From assembly GCA_003577315.1 (NCBI GenBank), contig QEVK01000005.1:62001-126000 (forward strand): a DNA stretch of 64,000 nucleotides, read 5' to 3'. Each line of letters starts with the position of its first letter. Positions within the stretch are counted from its first letter, which is position 1. Made by a program: the position numbers and the translations under genes. This DNA comes from Hyphomicrobiales bacterium. Lineage in GTDB: Bacteria; Pseudomonadota; Alphaproteobacteria; Rhizobiales; Rhizobiaceae. Positions 58,555 to 64,000 of this stretch are shown one piece after another. The notes beneath the pieces were generated by a model that saw only the letters and a program-made list of their open reading frames with translations, was not told the DNA's origin and ran no database searches.

Positions 58555-59769
58555 ATGAAAACGAGCTTCGCACGCGCCGGTCTTGTCGTTGCCGCCATCG
58601 CCCTCGCCGGCGCCCTCGCCGGATGCACCGAGGCGACGCTGGGCGACGTCTCGGCCAAGGCGACCAGGCAGCTTCCGCCCGAGCTGGTGAAGTCGATGCG
58701 CGCCAAGGGCATGACGACGACCTCGCCGATCATGGTGCGCATCTTCAAGGAGGAGAGCAAGCTCGAGATCTGGAAGCAGAAGGACAACGGCCGCTACGAC
58801 CTGGCGGCAAGCTACGACATCTGCAAGTGGTCGGGCCGGCTGGGGCCGAAGTTCACGGAAGGCGACCGCCAGGCGCCGGAGGGCTTCTACACGGTGCGGC
58901 CGCACCAGATGAACCCGCAGTCGAGCTATCACCTGTCGTTCAACATCGGCTTCCCCAACGCTTACGACCGCGCCCACGGCCGCACCGGCCAGCATCTGAT
59001 GGTACACGGCGCCTGCTCCTCGGCCGGCTGCTACTCGATGACCGACGAGCAGGTGGAGCAGATCTACGCCTTCGGCCGCGACGCCTTCAGGGGCGGGCAG
59101 ACCGAGTTCCAGATCCAGGCCTTCCCCTTCCGCATGACGGCGGCCAACATGGCCCGCTACAAGGACGATCCGAACTATGAGTTCTGGACCATGCTGAAGG
59201 AGGGCTACGACCATTTCGAGATCACCAGGGTGCCGCCCAAGGTCGACGTGTGCGGCAAGCGCTACGTCTTCAACCGCATCCCGGAGCCGGGCAGGACCTT
59301 CCAGGCCAATGCCGCCTGCCCGGTGACGACCCAGCCCGCCAATCTCGAGACCGCCTACCGCAGCTACCAGAAGACCTACGAGGCCGCGTTCTCGGCCGCG
59401 CTCGCCGGCCAGGGCAAGACGACCACGCCGTCGCCCTCCATCGCCGGCGCCAGGGAGGCCGCCCTCGTCGCCGACTGGTCGCGCCGGCGCGCCCGCGGCG
59501 AGAAGGTGACACGCGAGCCGCCGACGCTGGAGCGGCCGCAGATCCTCGCCTCCGAGCAACCTGCCGCGCCGCGGCCGCTTCCGACCGCCGCCGCCGGCCT
59601 GCCGACCCCGGCGCCCGCCGCCCGGCAACCCGTCCCGCAGCAGGCCGCCCCGCAGCAGGCCGAGGCGGCGAGCCCGCAGGCCGAGGCCGCGGCCGCCGCG
59701 GCCGGGCAGGAGGCGCAGCCCGCGCCCCCCGGCCTGCGCAAGCGGCTGCTCGGCATGTTCGGCGGCTGA
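58555..59769 (+). CDS. Murein L,D-transpeptidase lipoprotein (YkuD)
   Basis: A 404-residue lipoprotein: lipobox LAGALAGC (Cys about 22), then a YkuD catalytic domain with the nucleophile motif HGACSSAGCYSM. It can cross-link peptidoglycan or attach proteins to it. The last 90 residues are a Pro/Ala/Gln-rich tail with Gln-Gln-Ala repeats. ATG 58555 starts the signal peptide; the in-frame upstream region is unlikely coding. Confidence 0.9.
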   Translation: MKTSFARAGLVVAAIALAGALAGCTEATLGDVSAKATRQLPPELVKSMRAKGMTTTSPIMVRIFKEESKLEIWKQKDNGRYDLAASYDICKWSGRLGPKFTEGDRQAPEGFYTVRPHQMNPQSSYHLSFNIGFPNAYDRAHGRTGQHLMVHGACSSAGCYSMTDEQVEQIYAFGRDAFRGGQTEFQIQAFPFRMTAANMARYKDDPNYEFWTMLKEGYDHFEITRVPPKVDVCGKRYVFNRIPEPGRTFQANAACPVTTQPANLETAYRSYQKTYEAAFSAALAGQGKTTTPSPSIAGAREAALVADWSRRRARGEKVTREPPTLERPQILASEQPAAPRPLPTAAAGLPTPAPAARQPVPQQAAPQQAEAASPQAEAAAAAAGQEAQPAPPGLRKRLLGMFGG

Positions 59770-59776
59770 CGCGGCC

Positions 59777-60007
59777 GTGGACGGCGAAGCCGAGACCTAC
59801 GACCTGAAGGGGCTGAACTGCCCGCTGCCGGTGCTGCGCACGCGAAAGCGCCTCGCCGGCATGACGCCGGGCGCGCGCCTGTGGATCGAGACCACCGACC
59901 CGCTCGCCGTCATCGACATTCCCGCCTTCTGCACGGATGACGGCCACACGCTGGTGACGAGCGAGACGGTGGCCGGCGGCCACCGCTTCCTGATCGAGCG
60001 CAGATAG
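59777..60007 (+). CDS. TusA-family sulfur carrier
   Basis: A 76-residue TusA-fold protein; the persulfide cysteine is Cys15 in KGLNCPLPVLRTRK. Involved in sulfur relay (tRNA thiolation or molybdenum cofactor) in relatives. GTG start, seven bases after the transpeptidase stop. The exact pathway here is unknown. Confidence 0.88.
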   Translation: MDGEAETYDLKGLNCPLPVLRTRKRLAGMTPGARLWIETTDPLAVIDIPAFCTDDGHTLVTSETVAGGHRFLIERR

Positions 60008-60065
60008 GCGCGGCCGCCCCGGCCGGCCCCGGCTGGCCCCGGGGGCTGGCGATGTGCGTTTCCGC

Positions 60066-61199
60066 CTATGTCCTGAAGCCGGCGATCGCCAGAGGATTGT
60101 CCTCGAGCGCGGCGCGGTCGGGCGCGTCGACCGCCGGCTCGCCCATGAAGGCGGCAAACAGCCGCCGCACATAGTCTTCCGGCAGGTCGCAGGTGATCAG
60201 CACGATGCGGGTGCCGCGGGCTCCCTCGGGCCAGGCCGGCAGCCGCGCCGGCGGGTGCATCAGCTTCTGCACGCCATGGACGACGAGCGGCCGCCAGGGG
60301 TCCTCGGCAAGCTCGATGACGCCCTTCATGCGCAACAGCTTCTCGCCCTGCGTGGCGCGCAGGAGGTCGAGGAACGCCTCGACCGCGGCGAACGGCACCG
60401 GCCGGTCGCGCGTCAGCGCCACCGTGGCGATGCGGCCGTCGTGATGGTGGTGATGGCGACGGTTGCCGCCATGGTCGTGGCCATGCCCGTCGTCGTGGTG
60501 GTGACGATGATCCTCGTGGCCGTGGTCGTCCGGCGCCTCGCCCAGCCAGCGGCGCATGTCGGCCGTCCTGGTCTCGGGGTCGTAGAGGCCGCAATTCACC
60601 AGCGCCGACGCCGTCGCGTCCTCGCCGGCGTCGATGACCGGCGCGGAAGGGTTCAACCGGCGCAGCCGCTCGCGCAGCAGGCGAAGCCCGTCCGGCGCGG
60701 CGAGCTCGGCCTTGGTCACGACCAGGCGGTCGGCGACGGCAGCCTGCCGCACCGCCTCCTCATGCGCGTCGAGCGTCGAGGCGGCGTTGACGGCATCGAC
60801 CACGCAAACGACGCCGTCGAGCCTGAGCGCCTGCATCAGCACCGGATGCGCCATCACCGCCTGGAGCACCGGCACCGGATCGGCAAGGCCGGTGGTCTCG
60901 ATGACGATGCGCTTCAGCGGCGCGATGCGGCCGGTCTGCATGCGGTCGATCAGGTCGGCCAGCGTGTCGACCAGCTCGCCGCGCACGGTGCAGCACAGGC
61001 AGCCGTCGGCAAGCTCGATCACGCCGTCGCTCGCCTGCTCGACCAGCAGGTGGTCGATGGAGACCTCGCCGAACTCGTTGATGATGACGGCCGTGCCGTC
61101 GAGCGCCGGCTCCTTCAGAAGCCGGTTGAGCAGCGTCGTCTTGCCGGCCCCGAGGAAGCCGGTGAGGATCGAGACGGCGACGGGCGGGTGCGCGGCCAC
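60066..61199 (-). CDS. COG0523 GTPase (CobW/ZNG1 type) with His-rich loop
   Basis: A 377-residue metallochaperone GTPase. Walker A is GFLGAGKTT; the CxCC metal site is Cys67-x-Cys69-Cys70; VVTKAEL is the guanine-specificity region. A loop with about 15 histidines in 32 residues (from DDHGHEDHRHHHDDG) should store or buffer zinc. Despite the family name, no cobalamin genes are adjacent, and zinc delivery under limitation is more likely. GTG start six bases after the stop of the carboxypeptidase. Confidence 0.88.
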   Translation of the reverse strand: MAAHPPVAVSILTGFLGAGKTTLLNRLLKEPALDGTAVIINEFGEVSIDHLLVEQASDGVIELADGCLCCTVRGELVDTLADLIDRMQTGRIAPLKRIVIETTGLADPVPVLQAVMAHPVLMQALRLDGVVCVVDAVNAASTLDAHEEAVRQAAVADRLVVTKAELAAPDGLRLLRERLRRLNPSAPVIDAGEDATASALVNCGLYDPETRTADMRRWLGEAPDDHGHEDHRHHHDDGHGHDHGGNRRHHHHHDGRIATVALTRDRPVPFAAVEAFLDLLRATQGEKLLRMKGVIELAEDPWRPLVVHGVQKLMHPPARLPAWPEGARGTRIVLITCDLPEDYVRRLFAAFMGEPAVDAPDRAALEDNPLAIAGFRT

Positions 61200-61204
61200 G
61201 GCGC

Positions 61205-62308
61205 TCAGCCGCCCTGCGCCATGGCTTCGGGCGCATAGTCGGGCCGCGGCGTCGGGATCGGCACGTCGGCGTAATGCGGCACGTCGGGGGCGGGCCCGGT
61301 GGCGCCCCCGAGCGCGACCGCCACCGCCTGCGGCTCGCGCAGCGGCTGCCTCGACAGGTGCGGCGAGGTGTAGAGCGGCTTGCCCTGCGGCCCGCGCGCC
61401 TCCGTCACCGCCTTCCAGTGCTCCTGCGTGCAGATGACGGGCCGCAGGTTGACGGCCGAGGCGGGCTCCTTGCCGGTCGGGCGCAGCTGCCCGAGATAGG
61501 GCGCGGTGTCGCCCGGCGTCTCGAACCCGCGGGCGAGCATGTTGGCCGCCTTGTCGGCGCGCGCCTCGACGGTGGGCTCGCCGATCACCACCGCGAGCAG
61601 GCTGCGGCCGCGCCGCGTCGCCGAGGCGACGAGGTTGAAGCCGGAGGGGCAGGTGTAGCCGGTCTTCATGCCGTCCGCGCCGGCAAAGCGCAGGATCAGG
61701 TCGTTGTGGTTCTCGATCAGCTTGTTGTCGGCCGTCAGCGCCTCGATGGAATAATAGTGGGCGTATTCGGGGAACTCGTTGCGCATGGCCATGGCGAGCA
61801 CGGCGAGATCGCGCGCGTTGGTCACCTGCGCGTCGGCGTGCAGCCCGTGCGGGTTGACGAAATGCGTGCCGGTCATGCCGAGCCGCCGCGCCTCCTCGTT
61901 CATGCGCCTGGCGAAGGCGGCGCGCGAGCCGGTCAGGCTCTCGGCCACCGCGGTCGCCACGTCGTTGGCCGACTTGACCATCAGGATCTTGATGGCGTTG
62001 TCCACGGTCAGCACCGAGCCGGGCTTGTAGCCCATCTTGCTCGGCGGCTCCTTGGCGGCGCGCTCGGAGATGCGCACCGGCGAGGAAAGCGTGATCTCGC
62101 CGGCCTTGATCGCCCGGAACAGGACGAAGGTCGTCATCAGCTTGGTCAGCGAGGCCGGATACCAGGGCGCGAAGGCGTCCTCGTGCTCCAGCACCTTGCC
62201 GGTGCCGAGGTCGACCAGCACCGCCGGCCCGGCATGCGCGGCGCCCGCGCCCGCCAGCAAAACGGCCAGGCCGGCCGAAAGGGTGCGTCGGAAAAGCGGT
62301 CTGCGCAT
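61205..62308 (-). CDS. D-alanyl-D-alanine carboxypeptidase (DacF/PBP5-like)
   Basis: Low-mass penicillin-binding protein trimming peptidoglycan pentapeptides, 367 residues with a signal peptide (SAGLAVLLAGAGAAHAG). The active site is Ser53-x-x-Lys56 in YPASLTKLMT, the SxN motif VKSANDVA and the KTG box MKTGYTC. The last 60 residues are Pro-rich rather than the typical PBP5 domain. Upstream of and probably co-transcribed with the COG0523 gene. Confidence 0.93.
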   Translation of the reverse strand: MRRPLFRRTLSAGLAVLLAGAGAAHAGPAVLVDLGTGKVLEHEDAFAPWYPASLTKLMTTFVLFRAIKAGEITLSSPVRISERAAKEPPSKMGYKPGSVLTVDNAIKILMVKSANDVATAVAESLTGSRAAFARRMNEEARRLGMTGTHFVNPHGLHADAQVTNARDLAVLAMAMRNEFPEYAHYYSIEALTADNKLIENHNDLILRFAGADGMKTGYTCPSGFNLVASATRRGRSLLAVVIGEPTVEARADKAANMLARGFETPGDTAPYLGQLRPTGKEPASAVNLRPVICTQEHWKAVTEARGPQGKPLYTSPHLSRQPLREPQAVAVALGGATGPAPDVPHYADVPIPTPRPDYAPEAMAQGG

Positions 62309-62475
62309 GGTCTCGGCCCTGTTCGCCTCTTGCCGTTGTCGTGCCGGGATCTCTATGGTCCTGCCTGACGGAAGGAAAGACCCCGGCCGTCACCGCTGCT
62401 ATCTAGCCTATATGTCGTCAGCATGGCAAAGCCGCGTGACGCACGAGGCCGGACCGACAACGAGGAATGCCGCCA

Positions 62476-63651
62476 ATGCCGATCCTGAACCGCGCCGCCG
62501 AACTGCACGCCGAAGTGACGGAGTGGCGGCGCCACCTCCACGCCAGGCCCGAGCTGCTCTACGACGTGCACGAGACCGCCGCCTTCGTCGCGCGGAAGCT
62601 GGAGGCGTTCGGCTGCGACGAGGTCGTGCCCGGCATCGGCCGCACCGGCGTGGTCGGGGTCATCCGCGGCCGCCTCGGCGCCAATCCCGGCGAGGGGCCG
62701 GCCATCGGCCTGCGCGCCGACATGGACGCGCTGCCGCTCAACGAGACCACCGGCAAGCCCTATGCCTCGCAGACGCCGGGCAAGATGCACGCCTGCGGCC
62801 ATGACGGCCACACCGCCATGCTTCTGGGCGCGGCGAAATACCTCGCCGAGACGCGCAACTTCGCCGGCACGGTCGTCGTCGTCTTCCAGCCGGCCGAGGA
62901 GGGCGGCGCCGGCGGCAAGGCGATGGTGGAGGACGGGCTGATGGAGCGTTTCGGCATATCGCGCGTCTTCGGCATGCACAACATGCCGGGCCTTCCCGTC
63001 GGGCGCTTCGCCATCCGACCCGGCCCGATCATGGCCGCGACGGCGGAGTTCACCGCCACCATCGAGGGCAGGGGCGGCCACGCCGCCATGCCGCACACGA
63101 CCATCGACCCGGTGGTGGCGGCCAGCCAGATCGTGCTCGCCTTGCAGACCATCGCCTCGCGCACCGTCGACCCGATCGATTCGGCGGTGGTGTCGGTCAC
63201 CAAGTTCCACGCCGGCGACGCCTACAACGTCATTCCCCAGACGGCCGAGATCGCCGGCACGGTGCGCACCCTGCGCGACGAGGTGGCCGAAACCGTCTTC
63301 TCCCGCATGCGCGCCATCTGCGACGGCATCGCGGCCGCGACCGGCACGACGGTGAACCTTGTCATCGACGTCAACTATCCCGTCACCCGCAACGATCCGC
63401 GCGAGACCGATTTCGCCGCCGCCGTCGCGGCCGAGGTGGCCGGCGCGGCCGGCGTCGCGACCGACATGGCGCCGGTGATGGGCGGCGAGGATTTCTCCTA
63501 CATGCTGCTGGCGCGGCCGGGCGCCTTCATCTTCGCCGGCAACGGCGACACGGCCGGCCTCCACAACCCCGCCTACGATTTCAACGACGAGCTGATCCCG
63601 CACGGTATCTCCTACTGGGTGCGGCTCGCCGAGACGGCGCTGGCGCGATAG
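62476..63651 (+). CDS. M20 amidohydrolase (hippurate hydrolase type)
   Basis: Zinc peptidase-like amidohydrolase of about 391 residues. The metal site is in KMHACGHDGHTAM, the catalytic glutamate in VVFQPAEEGGAGG, and GMHNMPGLPVG and PVMGGEDFSYML complete the family blocks. Known members cleave N-acyl amino acids, hippurate or auxin conjugates. ATG 62476 is preferred over 62467 because the GAGGA site is nine bases away rather than three. Substrate unknown. Confidence 0.9.
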   Translation: MPILNRAAELHAEVTEWRRHLHARPELLYDVHETAAFVARKLEAFGCDEVVPGIGRTGVVGVIRGRLGANPGEGPAIGLRADMDALPLNETTGKPYASQTPGKMHACGHDGHTAMLLGAAKYLAETRNFAGTVVVVFQPAEEGGAGGKAMVEDGLMERFGISRVFGMHNMPGLPVGRFAIRPGPIMAATAEFTATIEGRGGHAAMPHTTIDPVVAASQIVLALQTIASRTVDPIDSAVVSVTKFHAGDAYNVIPQTAEIAGTVRTLRDEVAETVFSRMRAICDGIAAATGTTVNLVIDVNYPVTRNDPRETDFAAAVAAEVAGAAGVATDMAPVMGGEDFSYMLLARPGAFIFAGNGDTAGLHNPAYDFNDELIPHGISYWVRLAETALAR

Positions 63652-63715
63652 CGCGGGCGAGGCGACGCCAAAACGGTTGGCGAACGGCGGCGAAGCCGCT
63701 ATATCGCGAGGCGAC

Positions 63716-63792
63716 GGTCCCGTAGCTCAGCAGGATAGAGCATCAGATTCCTAATCTGAGGGTCACAGGTTCGAATCCTGTCGGGATCACCA
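63716..63792 (+). tRNA. tRNA-Arg (anticodon CCT)
   Basis: Acceptor arms GGTCCCG and CGGGATC pair with one G-U. D arm AGCTCAG, anticodon stem TCAGA/TCTGA with loop TTCCTAA (anticodon CCT, arginine AGG), T arm CAGGTTCGAATCCTG, and a genome-encoded CCA. Confidence 0.97.
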
Positions 63793-64000
63793 TGGCTTTT
63801 CATAAGTGCATGATTTTATTTAATAATATTAATTCAGCCCCCGCACCTGCGGCATAAAGAGGACCATTGATTCCATTGATAAAACCTGAGCCACCCCCGC
63901 ACCTAAAATGACAAAAACCCCGCCAGCCGGAGCCAGCGGGGCGTTGCATGAGACGCGGTACTCGAACACTGCCGCGCCGGCCACTGTGGCCGGAGAGGGT
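63793..64000. other. AT-rich edge after tRNA-Arg
   Basis: About 60 bases after the tRNA are very AT-rich. CCCCCGCACCT occurs at 63838-63848 and again at 63894-63904, and CCATTGAT is duplicated near 63864. No CDS could be placed. Consistent with the start of foreign DNA integrated at the tRNA, but no integrase or att repeat is in view. Confidence 0.5.
63912..63941 (-). terminator. Rho-independent terminator, minus strand
   Basis: CCCCGC and GCGGGG arms with an inner loop and a TTTTT tail on the minus strand. It should end a gene lying beyond the right edge. Confidence 0.78.

Noticed and set aside
60066..62393. A 775-codon frame that looks like a fusion with the GTPase
   Set aside because: The N-terminal half is a shadow of the D,D-carboxypeptidase gene; the GTPase begins with GTG at 61199.

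Overview
The window is GC-rich chromosomal DNA of an alphaproteobacterium, most likely Hyphomicrobiales (Rhizobiales) near Phyllobacteriaceae (Mesorhizobium/Aquamicrobium-like). The reasons are the PhyR-NepR-EcfG general stress response locus with GGAAC-N16/17-CGTT promoters, a SAM-II riboswitch before metA, aerobic cobaltochelatase cobS-cobT beside dnaJ-like and bolA genes, CpdR with a CtrA-type box, and a ROK-regulated xylFHG operon. No insertion sequence, prophage, CRISPR array or rRNA was seen. Genus is an inference; no database search was possible. || Layout. 0-9.7 kb: metabolic genes (DMT exporter, lysoplasmalogenase, glyoxalase II, SAM-II/metA, hisC-tyrC, ChaC-like, acyltransferase, YdcF). 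9.8-13.2 kb: ftsEX divergent from a membrane-protein gene, hpt and cpdR, with a perfect TTAA-N7-TTAA box between them. 13.2-21.2 kb: phytase/esterase-like gene, cobT, cobS, J-domain gene, bolA, then aroK-aroB-CBS/CorC protein in a tight operon. 21.2-28.7 kb: the general stress response region with an HWE kinase, DUF1328 gene, phyR, nepR-ecfG, a single-domain response regulator, DUF883/holin-like/small membrane genes, a lipid kinase and a PRC-barrel protein. 28.8-30.7 kb: MhqO/MhqD-like pair and a GNAT gene. 30.8-32.3 kb: two divergent genes of unknown function. 32.4-38.9 kb: DctB/DctD-type two-component genes followed by a tripartite tricarboxylate transporter. 39-44.4 kb: another sigma-EcfG-type promoter with its gene, GlsB-like gene, globin-coupled chemoreceptor, an anti-Shine-Dalgarno sRNA and a hybrid kinase. 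44.5-50.7 kb: Pho box and pstSCAB-phoU-phoB. 50.7-55.5 kb: ROK regulator and xylFHG with a 9-3-9 palindromic operator. 55.5-63.7 kb: small genes, xerD, accA, an L,D-transpeptidase, TusA-like, COG0523 GTPase, D,D-carboxypeptidase and M20 amidohydrolase. The window ends with tRNA-Arg(CCT) followed by unusually AT-rich DNA. || How it works together. At least seven sigma-EcfG-type promoters were found by eye, three of them on the minus strand. They lie before phyR, nepR-ecfG, a DUF1328 gene, a DUF883 operon, a PRC-barrel gene, an isolated small membrane gene at 39 kb, and a non-coding stretch that folds into C-rich hairpins plus a terminator. The last is a good candidate for a GsrN-like stress sRNA. 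A second sRNA candidate near 42 kb presents CTCCTCCC in three successive hairpin loops, as in the alpha-r14 type sRNAs of rhizobia. All three solute-binding-protein genes (tctC, pstS, xylF) are followed by a strong hairpin before their permease genes, a probable way to keep the binding protein in excess.
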